This document shows, one piece after another, positions 52,350 through 63,135 of a stretch of DNA of 64,000 nucleotides. The notes beneath the pieces are model-generated. The model was not told the DNA's origin, made no database searches, and worked only from the letters and a program-made list of their open reading frames with translations. Origin of the DNA: CAYVQF01 sp964454015 (GTDB lineage: Bacteria; Myxococcota_A; Bradymonadia; UBA4248); assembly GCA_964454015.1 (NCBI GenBank), contig CAYVQF010000006.1, positions 1-64,000 of the forward strand. Direction: 5' to 3'. Each line of letters begins with the position of its first letter. Within the stretch, counting starts at the first letter, position 1. The position numbers and the translations under genes are program-made.

Positions 52350-52702
52350 CTTCTTTTCGCTCCCACCCTGGCGAAGGGCCCCTGGACTGTCTCGCGTCCG
52401 CCCCGTGCCTTTAACAGAGGAGCGTGGCGGGATCAACGCCCCAACCCACGGGACAAAGTCCCGCCCCATCCCATTTCTTGGCGCAATGATTCTCCCGTCT
52501 CATGTTGCGCCAATTTTCCTTCCACGCTAACTTTGCCAGCGGGGCGCTGAGAGCGCCTCCGGACCGACTCCAAGGAGGCTGTCCTGACACGGGCCTGACC
52601 CGCACCCCGGCTTGAAAAGCCGTGGTAAATCGATGTCCGTGCTCAGAAACAGCCAATCATGACTCGCCACTGCCGACGATTGCTTCAACGGGACCAAACG
52701 CC
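52350..52702. other. Divergent promoter region, TPR membrane protein / PP2C phosphatase
   Basis: 353 bases between divergent starts. No ORF has coding bias. A lower-GC segment near 52475-52530 is the likeliest promoter space. No confident -35/-10 pair or operator seen. Confidence 0.4.
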
Positions 52703-53470
52703 ATGCGCATTCGCTATGCCGGTAACACCCACGTGGGTATGAAACGCAACCACAACGAGGACAACCTCTGCCTCGTCCCTGAAGAGAACCTCTACATTGT
52801 CGCTGACGGCATGGGGGGACACGCAGCAGGTGAAGTCGCCTCGAAGATGGCCGTCGAGACGGTCAGCCAGTTCTACAAAGACACCTCGGAAGACGAAGAG
52901 GTCACCTGGCCCTTCAAAATGGACCGGCAGAAAAAATACGAAGAAAACCGCCTGGTCACCTCCATCAAGCTCGCCAACCTGCGCATTTACGAAGAGGCCC
53001 TCGCCAATGCCAAGAAAAAGGGCATGGGGACCACCGTCGTCGCCTGCAACTTCACCAAAGACGGCGCCTATCTCGGCCACGTCGGCGACAGCCGCATCTA
53101 CCGCTTTCGCAAGGGCCAGCTCACCCAGCTCACGGAAGATCACTCCCTGCTGAACGACTACATTAAAATGAAGGAGCTCACCCCCGAGGAGATCGAAAAC
53201 TTCCCCCACAAGAACGTCATCGTCCGCGCCCTCGGCATGAAGGACTCCGTCCAAGTCGACGTCGCCTTCTCGCCGCCCGAACACGGGGACATCTTCCTGC
53301 TCTGCTCCGACGGTCTCTCGGGTGAGGTCACCGACCCCGACATGGCCAAAATCCTCTCCGAGACCGGCGACGACCTCGAAAAAGGCTGCAACCGCCTCAT
53401 CCAAACGGCCAACCAGAACGGCGGCAAGGACAACATCACCGTCGTCCTCGCGCAGTTTTTGGTCTCCTGA
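52703..53470 (+). CDS. PP2C-family Ser/Thr phosphatase
   Basis: 255 aa. The PP2C motifs are in order: KRNHNEDN (metal Asp/Asn), VADGMGGHAAGEVAS, MGTTVVACNF, GHVGDSRIYRFRKG, LCSDGLSGEVTD and GGKDNITVVLAQF, giving a complete Mn2+-binding site. It is a short stand-alone catalytic domain, typical of bacterial phosphatases that oppose Hanks-type kinases; no such kinase lies in the window. ATG 52703 matches the start of the conserved fold, and the ORF upstream to 52622 is not coding. The ribosome-binding site is weak. Confidence 0.93.
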   Translation: MRIRYAGNTHVGMKRNHNEDNLCLVPEENLYIVADGMGGHAAGEVASKMAVETVSQFYKDTSEDEEVTWPFKMDRQKKYEENRLVTSIKLANLRIYEEALANAKKKGMGTTVVACNFTKDGAYLGHVGDSRIYRFRKGQLTQLTEDHSLLNDYIKMKELTPEEIENFPHKNVIVRALGMKDSVQVDVAFSPPEHGDIFLLCSDGLSGEVTDPDMAKILSETGDDLEKGCNRLIQTANQNGGKDNITVVLAQFLVS

Positions 53471-53523
53471 ACTGGGGCCGCGAGCGCCTCCACAGGGGTA
53501 GATCCCCTTGGATGCCACCTCCC

Positions 53524-54519
53524 TTAGGCGTGCCCACCCTCCTGAACGCTGATCCCCAGCTCGTGCAAACAAGCCACGACCCAGTCCGAGCGCTGCACCT
53601 CGATATCGAGCTGGGCAAAGGCCGAGGGCACCACCTGGAAGCACTCTTGTTGCATGGACACGGCGCCAACGGGCGACAAAAACTGGTCCACCAGCAACAC
53701 CACGAAGGAACGCCACAGCCCCCGGCGCGAGCCCGACAGCAGCGTGTTGGCGCTGACGAAGGGGCGCGTCTCTTCGCTGAGCAGCTCGGGCTCGAGGGCC
53801 TGGCTGTAGCGCTGGCTCAGCAGCGCCGCCACGCCCATGGACAGCCCCACCAAGGCGTCTACGGGGTAGGCGCGATCTTCAGGCAGGCGCCCCAACAAAG
53901 GGAGGAAGATCAGGTAGTACTCGTGCAGAAAACGCTTGAGCAGCCGCGTCACCGAGGTCGGGAAAAGATCCGGGATGCCCAGCGCCCGCGACAAAGGATA
54001 ACGAAAACCCTCGGGATCGGATGACGCCAACAGATGAGACAGGGCCAAGTGCGGCTTGATCCGCGCCGGCAACTCCAGGGGCGACGCCGCCTGCGCCCGA
54101 GCGACGATATCGTCCAGCATGGCTGACAGCTTCATCAGCAAAAGCTGCTCCCGGTAGCGGCAGATGCCTGGGCGCATCTCCTCGGCCACCACATAGTGCG
54201 GTGTCGGGACCTCGCCCAGGGCGACCACGAAGAGCAGGCCGCGCTCTCGCAGCTCCATGAAGTTCACCTCTAGCCGCCGCCCATCCGCACCCAGGCGCCG
54301 CGGGTAGAGCTCCACTGGCGCCAGGCCGCCGTTGTCGATCACGTCGAAGAGCGTCCAGCGCTCCTCCCGACCACAGGCGTCCAAGAGCCGATAGAGCAGC
54401 TCGTCATTGGGCGGTTGCCACATCGAAGCCGGTAAGACCTCCCAATGTTGGCTAACCAACCCGCGAAGCTGCGACGACAGCCCCGTCAGCAATCCCTCCA
54501 GCAGCAGCGCTACTTTCAT
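53524..54519 (-). CDS. Hypothetical protein, 331 aa
   Basis: An unrecognised protein of mainly helical, Leu-rich character (MKVALLLEGLLTGLSSQLRG, LLKRFLHEYYLIFLPLLGRL). The hydrophobic stretches are short, and membrane insertion is uncertain. No signal peptide. Codon bias supports the frame. It converges with the PP2C gene and diverges from asnS. Function unknown. Confidence 0.6.
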   Translation of the reverse strand: MKVALLLEGLLTGLSSQLRGLVSQHWEVLPASMWQPPNDELLYRLLDACGREERWTLFDVIDNGGLAPVELYPRRLGADGRRLEVNFMELRERGLLFVVALGEVPTPHYVVAEEMRPGICRYREQLLLMKLSAMLDDIVARAQAASPLELPARIKPHLALSHLLASSDPEGFRYPLSRALGIPDLFPTSVTRLLKRFLHEYYLIFLPLLGRLPEDRAYPVDALVGLSMGVAALLSQRYSQALEPELLSEETRPFVSANTLLSGSRRGLWRSFVVLLVDQFLSPVGAVSMQQECFQVVPSAFAQLDIEVQRSDWVVACLHELGISVQEGGHA

Positions 54520-54781
54520 CTCTCCCCGCCGTCACCGTTCGTGTCTACAACAGGTCGCAATCGCCGCGCCGGCCGGCCTCTCCGCCGCCACCAGCCACCA
54601 CGGCAGCCATTGCTGGTGCTGCCGTACAATATACACGATGCGTCCGAATACACCACCTGGTGCATCCTGGTCCCGACACGCACCCCAAGCCCTCTTGCCA
54701 CCACTGCCACCCTGGGTTATCTACGCCTCCTTGCTTGGGCACAAGCGGCCCAAGCCCAACCCCACTCGCACGGGATCCGCC

Positions 54782-56182
<1,401 letters not shown>

Positions 56183-56189
56183 GACCGCC

Positions 56190-56762
56190 ATGCTCCGCGG
56201 CCTTCTCGACGCAGCTCAGCTCGACCCCATCGCCATCTTGCGCAAACACGCCAAGTCGGATCACACCTTCCGTATCCTCTTGGTGCACTCCCACATGGTG
56301 GCCGCCAAGGCGCTGGCCATTGCCACCCGCGCCAGCATCGAAGTCGATCTGCCCTTCGTCGCCCAAGCCACCCTGCTCCACGACATCGGCATCGTGGCGA
56401 CCCATGCACCGGACCTCGGCTGCACCGGCAGCGCCCCCTACATCATGCACGGCGTGCTCGGGCGCGAGATCCTCGAAGGCGAGGGCCTACTGCGGCACGC
56501 CTTGGTCTGCGAACGGCACACCGGCCTGGGCATCACCAAGGAGGACATTCGCCGCCAGGGCCTCCCCTTGCCTGAACGCGATCTCTGCCCCGTCACCCCC
56601 GAAGAGCACCTCATCTGCTTGGCCGATAAGTTCTTTTCCAAAAACCCGCAGGCCCTGACCCAAGAAAAAAGTCTCACCGAAGTGCGCGCTGAGGCCGATC
56701 GCTTTGGCCCCGCCAACCGCCAAGCGCTCGAGGCGTTGTTGAGGCACTTCGACGTCCTCTGA
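56190..56762 (+). CDS. HD-domain phosphohydrolase
   Basis: 190 aa. HD residues are visible: VHSHMVAAKA (33-35 region), LLHDIGIVATH (His64-Asp65), later His110 in CERHTGLG and Asp146 in CLADKFF. This is the metal-dependent HDIG fold, similar to YqeK/uncharacterised bacterial hydrolases that act on nucleotides or diadenosine polyphosphates. Substrate not identified. It follows asnS with a 7-base gap and is likely translated from the same message. Confidence 0.85.
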   Translation: MLRGLLDAAQLDPIAILRKHAKSDHTFRILLVHSHMVAAKALAIATRASIEVDLPFVAQATLLHDIGIVATHAPDLGCTGSAPYIMHGVLGREILEGEGLLRHALVCERHTGLGITKEDIRRQGLPLPERDLCPVTPEEHLICLADKFFSKNPQALTQEKSLTEVRAEADRFGPANRQALEALLRHFDVL

Positions 56763-56769
56763 ATGGAAT

Positions 56770-56810
56770 GGTCTGCGCCAAAGCAGTGTTTAGGCTCTTA
56801 GCCGCAGACC
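56770..56810 (+). terminator. Hairpin downstream of the asnS unit
   Basis: GGTCTGCG (56770-56777) and CGCAGACC (56803-56810) pair perfectly over 8 bp around a 25-base loop, beginning 8 bases after the HD gene stop. No U tract follows, so a Rho-type or processing role is as likely as intrinsic termination. The rest of this 250-base gap is GC-rich with further short inverted repeats. Confidence 0.4.
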
Positions 56811-57012
56811 GCCGCGCGCGGCCTTCACGGCCTTGGAGGCTGCCAGCAGCCCCCGAGCCATGAGCGCTGCCCGGGTCTTTGGTCCACCACATCAGCCGGC
56901 TGGCATGCCCCCAGCAGCCGCACCGGCCGCCTTGCAAGGCGCCAGCGCTGCTTAGTGCCCGTGGTTACATGAGATCGGCATCAGCCAAAGCATCGAACCA
57001 AGGAGGTACGCC

Positions 57013-57891
57013 ATGTTGATTCTCAGAAGAATGTTCGTTGTCATCCCCTGTTTGGCCTTGTGCCTGGGCGCCGCAACGGCCCACGCCCAGAGCAGCGACG
57101 CCGAGAGAGCCTACCTGGGACTCCAACTGCAGAGCCTCCCCGACCCGGACTTGCTGGCGACGCATCTCGACTTGCCGCCCGGGCAAGGGGTCTTGGTCGC
57201 CCAAGTGCTGCGCGCCAGCCCAGCCGAGCGCGCTGGCCTCCAACGCAACGACATCATCCTCAGCATCGATGGACGCCCCGCAGCGAGCCCAGGCGACGTG
57301 GTGGACTACGTCCAGGGCCAGCGCGTCGGCGACAACGTGCAGCTCGTGGTGCTCCAGGCGGGCCAGAGAAGCAACCTCACCCTGACCCTCGCTGCGGCCC
57401 CGGCCAGACTCGGGACGGCGCTGGAAGTACAGCCGCCGCGCCCTGCGTCTCCCTTTGACCGCTTCACGACCCCGCCCTTTGACCGCTTCGAGTCCGCCCC
57501 GGGTGGCGCCAGCGCCGCCCAGAGCTTGCGCTTCCAGTACCGAAGCCAGGTGCAGACGCCCGAAGGCAGCCAGCGCTCCGAGATCACCATCGAAGGCGAT
57601 CCCGCCGCCACGGACACCCTCATCACCGTCACCATCGACCAACACACCTACCGCACCACCGTCGCCGAAGTCGACGCCTTGCCCGAGCCCGCGCGCAGCG
57701 CGGCGCAAGAGGCGCTGGCTGCCATGCCCAGCTTCAACCAGAGCCTGCGCTCGCCCACCGGACCCACTCTCTTTTCGCCGCACTTCGAGGAGCTCTGGCG
57801 CGAGCATCAGCGCTGGCTACAGCAATGGCCACAGCCCACACCAAGGCCCAACCTTGCGCCCGCTCCCCAGCGCAAGCCCACGCGATCTTAG
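57013..57891 (+). CDS. Secreted PDZ-domain protein
   Basis: 292 aa. A signal peptide ending AHAQ is followed by one PDZ domain (about 33-125: YLGLQLQSLP, GVLVAQVLRASPAERAGLQR, NDIILSIDGR). A Pro-rich linker with a repeated PFDRF motif, a small beta-rich region and a Pro/Arg tail complete it. No protease domain is fused, so it probably recruits or regulates a periplasmic partner, as DegP/RseP PDZ domains do. AAGGAGGT five bases before ATG is a near-perfect ribosome-binding site, suggesting high expression. Confidence 0.85.
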   Translation: MLILRRMFVVIPCLALCLGAATAHAQSSDAERAYLGLQLQSLPDPDLLATHLDLPPGQGVLVAQVLRASPAERAGLQRNDIILSIDGRPAASPGDVVDYVQGQRVGDNVQLVVLQAGQRSNLTLTLAAAPARLGTALEVQPPRPASPFDRFTTPPFDRFESAPGGASAAQSLRFQYRSQVQTPEGSQRSEITIEGDPAATDTLITVTIDQHTYRTTVAEVDALPEPARSAAQEALAAMPSFNQSLRSPTGPTLFSPHFEELWREHQRWLQQWPQPTPRPNLAPAPQRKPTRS

Positions 57892-58040
57892 GACGCCCCG
57901 CTGGCGCTGCTGCGACCGTTGCGCCCCGAACGCACCCCTGCTAACCTGCCACCCATGCTGATCTGTGCCTGGCCATTTCGGGCCACCATGCGCTCAGCCC
58001 ACGCGCCAGGCTGCCTGGCTTCTGCGTTGCAGGTGCTCAC

Positions 58041-58598
58041 ATGCGCCCACCCTTCCTGCCTATCCTCCTCCTCGTAGCCCTGCTCGCCCTCGCCCTGGGC
58101 TGTGGCGAAGAGAGTGACCAGCTCACGGTCCGCATCTGCGGGGACATCCCCGTCCCAGCGGGCCTGACCGAGGTCCGGGTCTCGGTCCTCGACAACGACC
58201 GCCAGCCACGCCACGCAGGGGTCATGGACTTGCTGGTCTGCCCCCAGGAGATCGTGCGCAAGCTCCCCCAGGACATCAAAATCTCGGCCCTACCTGGCGC
58301 CCAATGGGTCGTCGTCCAGGGACTCCAAGACGGGGTTGAGGTCGTGCGCTTCGAGCGTCGCGTCGATCCCGATGGCTCGCGCCTGGTCGTCGCGCCGCTG
58401 CGCGCCGATTGCCTCAGAGCCTCCTGCCCCCTGGGCCAAACCTGTGTCGAAGGCACCTGTGTCATCGTGGCCTGGGAGACGGCGGCCAACGCCTGCAAAG
58501 AGCCAACGCCAGAACCTTCGGACATCGAGGAAGAGCTACCCTCCCCAGACCCCGACGTGGTTGAAGAAGCCGCACCCTTGTGCCCAACGCCAGAGTGA
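58041..58598 (+). CDS. Small lipoprotein with Cys pairs
   Basis: 185 aa. The signal MRPPFLPILLLVALLALALG, then CGEES, has a lipobox. The mature part is beta-rich with Cys-x(5-7)-Cys pairs (RADCLRASCPLGQTCVEGTC) and an acidic C-terminal tail (DIEEELPSPDPDVVEEA). Family not recognised. It ends 5 bases before the TSP3 protein gene start, whose ribosome-binding site overlaps this stop, so the two are coupled. Confidence 0.72.
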   Translation: MRPPFLPILLLVALLALALGCGEESDQLTVRICGDIPVPAGLTEVRVSVLDNDRQPRHAGVMDLLVCPQEIVRKLPQDIKISALPGAQWVVVQGLQDGVEVVRFERRVDPDGSRLVVAPLRADCLRASCPLGQTCVEGTCVIVAWETAANACKEPTPEPSDIEEELPSPDPDVVEEAAPLCPTPE

Positions 58599-58603
58599 GC
58601 ACC

Positions 58604-60574
58604 ATGCCCCCTTGCACTGCGCCCCAGCTTCGCCCTCTGTCGGCCCTGACCTGGCTCCTGCTCCTGCTCTGCGCCGGTTGCACCGACACCAACCTCTACT
58701 CACCCCATATGGCGCGAAAAGAGGCCAACCGCCTCGCCCTCTCTGGGCGCGTCTGCACGGAAGACCCCACTGAAGCGCGCTTTCCCCTCCGCATCATCCT
58801 CCTGGTCGATCAAGCCGCCGGTCCTCTCTTCTCCACCTACGACCCGGCGGCCAAGCGCGTCAGCCTCATCAACGATTTCGTCTACAGCAACTTGAACAAC
58901 CCCGAGGCCGCCTTCGCCATCATCGGCTACGGCGGCCGCCCCCGGAAGTTCGCCCCCGTTGAGGGCGCCTTCACCCGCAACCCCGGGGAAATCATCGGCG
59001 CCGTCGCCTCCCTCTCCTTGGCCCAGCCCTGCCTCGCCGAAAACCAGTGCCGCGACTACCGCGAGGCCTTGCGCACGGCCCGTACCCTCGTCGAAGACGA
59101 CGCCGCCGCCCTCCCCGCGGGACTACGCGTGCTGACCCAATACGTCATCGTCATCGTCAACGCTGGCCCACACAGCCCCCTGGCCAGAGATGCCCAATGC
59201 TGCGCCCCCACGGATGTCGCCTGCATCAACCAAGGCAACAGCCCCTCGGCCGCCTGTGAGGCCGCCCTTGGCGCCCAAATCGTCGAGGACCTCGTCCAAG
59301 CGGCCACCTACCTCGACACCGGCGGCGTGCGGGTCCACACCCTCCACCTCGCCAGCCAAGACAGCGACACCAACGACGAAGTCGCCGACGCCATGCGAGC
59401 CATCGCCTTTGCCGGCGGCGGCATCGCCCAACGCTTCAACGCCGTCGACGGCATCACCCTCGCCGCCATCGACACCGTCGCCATGCGCACCCCGCTCCAA
59501 GGCAAGCTCGTCATCGCCGCCAACCTCAACGCCGTCCCCGGACCCGACGGCCCGCGCCTCGACTCCGACGCCGACGGCCTCCCCGACGACGAAGAGGCCC
59601 GCATCGGCACCAACCCCCGCGATCCCGACACGGATCAAGATGGCATCAGCGATTTCGTCGAGGTCCTCACCGGCCTCGATCCCAACACCCCTGACTTCCC
59701 CACGGCCTGCGCCAACCTCATCGCCGCGGCCGACCAAGACCTCGACCGACTCAGCGACTGTGACGAGGCCATCATCGGCACCGAGGCCACCCTCGTCGAC
59801 ACCGACGGCGACGGCCTCCCAGACTTCCTCGAGCTCATCGCCGGCACGGACTACCTCAACCCAGACGCCGAGCTCGACTACGACAACGACGGCGTCCCCA
59901 ACGGCGAAGAAGTCCGCCAACGCACCGATCCCCGCTCCACCGACACCCGCACCCACCTCTCACACGCCTATCGTTACGAAATCATCGACGAAGGCTTCGT
60001 CCGCGAGCTCTTCCCCTCGCGCCCGCGCAACGCCACTGGCGTCACCATCGTCGCCGTCAGCCCAGGCACCACGGCGGGCGTCGGCCTCTTGGTCTACCAA
60101 CCCGATCCACCGCGCCTCCAATGGCAGGACGCCGCCGACACCGGGCTGGGACCGGCCACCCTCCTCGACCGCTCGGGAACCTTCGACCTGCCCTCCTCCT
60201 CCTGGGCCCCCATCCAAGGCGAGAGCGGCAAGACCATCACCGTCCGCATCGAACGCGCCGAGCTCCCCACCACCCCGACGAACGAACAAATCCGCGTCAT
60301 CTATCGCGACCGCCACTGCCTCCAGTACACCGTCCGCAACGTCCGCCTCATGCCTACCCTGAGCCTCGACAGCGGCTTCCCTCGCGGCTACAACAGCGTC
60401 ATGCTCTACCTCGCCGAGGCCCCCAGCACCCGCCTCAACATGGCCGGCCCCTTCCGCATGGCCGAAATCCCCGTCATTTACGATCCGCCCCGCACCCGCT
60501 CACCCGACGACGCCATCATCGGCATCGACAACGACGAATGGGTACGGCCCCGCATCCTCATGCGCGACCGCTGA
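58604..60574 (+). CDS. Surface lipoprotein with TSP3 calcium repeats and a VWA-like region
   Basis: 656 aa. Signal PLSALTWLLLLLCAGC has a lipobox. Residues about 50-290 (FPLRIILLVDQAAG, LTQYVIVIVNAGPHSP) resemble a VWA-type fold, though its MIDAS DxSxS is not intact. Thrombospondin type 3-like calcium repeats follow (DSDADGLPDDEEARIGTNPR, DTDGDGLPDFLELIAGTD, DYDNDGVPNGEE). The C-terminal 180 residues are beta-rich. It probably binds calcium and a surface ligand. The start ATG 58604 follows GAGTGAG. Confidence 0.8.
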   Translation: MPPCTAPQLRPLSALTWLLLLLCAGCTDTNLYSPHMARKEANRLALSGRVCTEDPTEARFPLRIILLVDQAAGPLFSTYDPAAKRVSLINDFVYSNLNNPEAAFAIIGYGGRPRKFAPVEGAFTRNPGEIIGAVASLSLAQPCLAENQCRDYREALRTARTLVEDDAAALPAGLRVLTQYVIVIVNAGPHSPLARDAQCCAPTDVACINQGNSPSAACEAALGAQIVEDLVQAATYLDTGGVRVHTLHLASQDSDTNDEVADAMRAIAFAGGGIAQRFNAVDGITLAAIDTVAMRTPLQGKLVIAANLNAVPGPDGPRLDSDADGLPDDEEARIGTNPRDPDTDQDGISDFVEVLTGLDPNTPDFPTACANLIAAADQDLDRLSDCDEAIIGTEATLVDTDGDGLPDFLELIAGTDYLNPDAELDYDNDGVPNGEEVRQRTDPRSTDTRTHLSHAYRYEIIDEGFVRELFPSRPRNATGVTIVAVSPGTTAGVGLLVYQPDPPRLQWQDAADTGLGPATLLDRSGTFDLPSSSWAPIQGESGKTITVRIERAELPTTPTNEQIRVIYRDRHCLQYTVRNVRLMPTLSLDSGFPRGYNSVMLYLAEAPSTRLNMAGPFRMAEIPVIYDPPRTRSPDDAIIGIDNDEWVRPRILMRDR

Positions 60575-60586
60575 GCCACCCCCACG

Positions 60587-62935
60587 ATGCCGGAGCCCAG
60601 CGCACCACGGCGCCACCACGCCGCCATCTTCACCCTCGCTGGCGCCACCCTCGTCCATGAGGTCGCCCTCACCCGGGCCATCTCCTTCTCCTTCTGGTAC
60701 CCCCTGGTCGCCATCGTCGTGGCCATGGCCCTCTTCGGCTTCGCCCTCGCCGGCCTCTGGGTCGCCCGCCACCCCGAACCGGCGCGCCTCCTCACCTGGG
60801 CCGCCGCCCTCCCGCCGGCCTTCCTCCTCCCGCTCGCCCTCCTGCAACACCTCCCCTTCGAGCCCTTCGATCTCCTCCACGACCCGGCACAGTGGCTCTA
60901 CCTCCCCCTCGCCCTCACCCTCATCGCCCTCCCCTTCTTCCTCAGCGGTGTCGTCACCGCGGCCCTCCTCGCCACCCACCCCCACGGCGTCGCAGGCATC
61001 ATCTTCGCCGACCTCAGCGGTGCCGCCCTCGGCGCGCTCCTCTCGCCCCTCCTCATCCCCACCTGTGGCGTTCCCCAGACCTTGGCCCTGAGCGCCACGG
61101 CCACGGCCGGTGCTGCCTTGCTCTTGGGATCCACCCTCCACAGAACAGCGCGCTGGGCCGCCATGCTCACCTGTGCCCTCGCCCTGGCCTCCCTCCCCTG
61201 GGCCGACACCCTCCTCCGCCTCCAGGTCTCCCACCACAAAAGCCTTGACGCTCTCCAGGTCCAAGCGATCCTCGACAGCCCCGATCATCATCGCGGCCAC
61301 CGCTGGTCCAACCTCGGTCGGGTCGATCTCATCACCTACCCCGACCCCAGCGGCGCCGCTGCCTTTGCCCTCCTCATCGATGGGGGGGCCGCCCTCACCC
61401 ACGTCGCCGCCCCCCGCGCCCCCATCGACCAGCTCGGCCCCAACCTCGACGACGAAGCCTTCTTCCTCACCAGCCGCCAAGCCCCCAAGGTCTACGTCGC
61501 TGGCGCCGGCGGCGGCCGCGAGGTGCTCACCGCCCTGCGCAATGGCGCCGCCCAGGTCGTCGCCGTGGAGATCAACCCGGCCATTTTCGCCTTCCTCGAC
61601 GACGAGCTGCGCGACTTCACCGACGCCATTCTCCAGCACCCAAGGGTCGAGGCCGTCGTCGCCGACGCCCGGGCCCACCTCAGGCGCCGCCATGAGCGCT
61701 TCGACCTCATCCTGTGCCCCCACACCATCACCAACGCCGCCCTCGGAGCGAGCGGGCATGATCTGGCCGAGAGCTTCCTCCTCACCCGGGAGGGGCTCAC
61801 GGACTACCTCCAGCACCTCGGCGACCGCGGCGTCCTCTTCATCACCCTCCCCGAGCCCTACCTGCCGCGCCTCATCGCGACCTTGCGCGCCGCCGTCGAG
61901 GACCAGCACGGCGCCTTCGATCCGCACCACGTCGCCATCTGGCGCGCCTTCAGCCCCGATGGTGAACCCGCCTTCTTCGCCGCCCTGGCCTGGCAAGCCG
62001 ACCCCTTCTCTTCTGCCGAGGCTGCAAGCCTCCTGCGTCATCTGGCCCGCATACCGCGAGAGCCCCTCTACATCCCGCACCACCCTAGCCACCAAGCGCC
62101 GGCCTACCGGGACCACCTCGCTGGCGCCCCCCCAATGCTCCGCCCGGCCTCCGACGCCTGGCCTTTTCTCCAGAGCAAGAGCTGGTCCCAATGGCGTGCC
62201 CTCGGCCAGGCGCTGCGCGATCCCCACACCACCCGCGACCACCTCGATCGCCTCCCGCTAGCCGAGCTCAGCCTCGCCGCCCTCCTCCTCATCGCCACGG
62301 CCGTAGCCGCCGCCATCCTCTGTCTGCCCCATTGGCGGCGCGCCCAGCGCCCACACCGCCCCTGGCGCACCAGCCTCGCCGCAGCCGCCCTCGGAGCGGC
62401 CTTCATGTTCATGGAGTTCGGCCTCATTCACCGCCTCACCCTCTCCCTCGGCCACCCCACCCTGGCCTTCTCCTTCATCCTCGGCGTCCTCCTCTTCAGC
62501 TCGGGCCTGGGCGCCTACTTCGCTGGACGTCTCGCACCTCAGCGCCTCGGCCGCGCTTGCTGGGCCGCCGCCACCCTGCTCGCCTTGTTCGCCCTCGGAG
62601 CGCCGACTCTCGTCGCCTGGACCCACCCCTGGGCGCTATCCGGGCGGCTCGCCGTCGTCGCTGCCGTCTGCTGCCCCATAGGCTTCGCCACAGGCATCCC
62701 CTTCACCCTCCTCTTGCGCCGCGTCGGCGCCACCCAGCCCGCCGCCATCGCCCGCCTATGGGGCGTCAACGCCGCCTTTGGCGTGTGGGCTTCCGTCGCC
62801 ACCATCCCCGTGGCCTTGGTCTCGGGCACCTTCGACACCCTCTTCCTCGTCGCGGCCGCGCTCTACCTACTGGCCTCGGTCGAGGGCCATCGCCACCCGG
62901 GCGCCCATTTTTCCAAAGGTGTCGCCTCGCCGTGA
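60587..62935 (+). CDS. Membrane protein with spermidine-synthase-like domain
   Basis: 782 aa. About five N-terminal TM helices, a soluble SAM-fold domain (about 240-500) with VYVAGAGGGREVLTALRNGA and VVAVEINPAIF as the polyamine-synthase motif, then about seven more TM helices. Fused TM-SpeE-like proteins are widespread and their reaction is not settled; they may move or modify a substrate in the membrane. Decarboxylated-SAM site residues were not verified. It follows the TSP3 gene by 12 bases in the same unit. Confidence 0.82.
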   Translation: MPEPSAPRRHHAAIFTLAGATLVHEVALTRAISFSFWYPLVAIVVAMALFGFALAGLWVARHPEPARLLTWAAALPPAFLLPLALLQHLPFEPFDLLHDPAQWLYLPLALTLIALPFFLSGVVTAALLATHPHGVAGIIFADLSGAALGALLSPLLIPTCGVPQTLALSATATAGAALLLGSTLHRTARWAAMLTCALALASLPWADTLLRLQVSHHKSLDALQVQAILDSPDHHRGHRWSNLGRVDLITYPDPSGAAAFALLIDGGAALTHVAAPRAPIDQLGPNLDDEAFFLTSRQAPKVYVAGAGGGREVLTALRNGAAQVVAVEINPAIFAFLDDELRDFTDAILQHPRVEAVVADARAHLRRRHERFDLILCPHTITNAALGASGHDLAESFLLTREGLTDYLQHLGDRGVLFITLPEPYLPRLIATLRAAVEDQHGAFDPHHVAIWRAFSPDGEPAFFAALAWQADPFSSAEAASLLRHLARIPREPLYIPHHPSHQAPAYRDHLAGAPPMLRPASDAWPFLQSKSWSQWRALGQALRDPHTTRDHLDRLPLAELSLAALLLIATAVAAAILCLPHWRRAQRPHRPWRTSLAAAALGAAFMFMEFGLIHRLTLSLGHPTLAFSFILGVLLFSSGLGAYFAGRLAPQRLGRACWAAATLLALFALGAPTLVAWTHPWALSGRLAVVAAVCCPIGFATGIPFTLLLRRVGATQPAAIARLWGVNAAFGVWASVATIPVALVSGTFDTLFLVAAALYLLASVEGHRHPGAHFSKGVASP

Positions 62936-63135
62936 GCTGCGCTATCATGGTCACCTCTGCCGGGTCATCCCCTGTCGACCCGGCCCTCTCTCCTCTTGCT
63001 CCCCGAGCTGTCATGAACGTCGAGAGGTGTCAATTTTGCGGCGAAGCTCACTTGCGACAATGCTCGCTCCAGCGCCAGGAGTGCCCTCTGCCACTCCATC
63101 AGATTAGGGCGCCACTGCCCACATGGAGGTGGAGC

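Noticed and set aside
54602..54630. TACAAT at 54625-54630 as the asnS -10 box
   Set aside because: The bases 17 upstream (GGCAGC) do not resemble a -35 box, so the promoter is not supported.
60500..62242. 580-aa minus-strand ORF
   Set aside because: Antisense to the TSP3 and SpeE-like genes; Gly/Glu-rich with no motifs.
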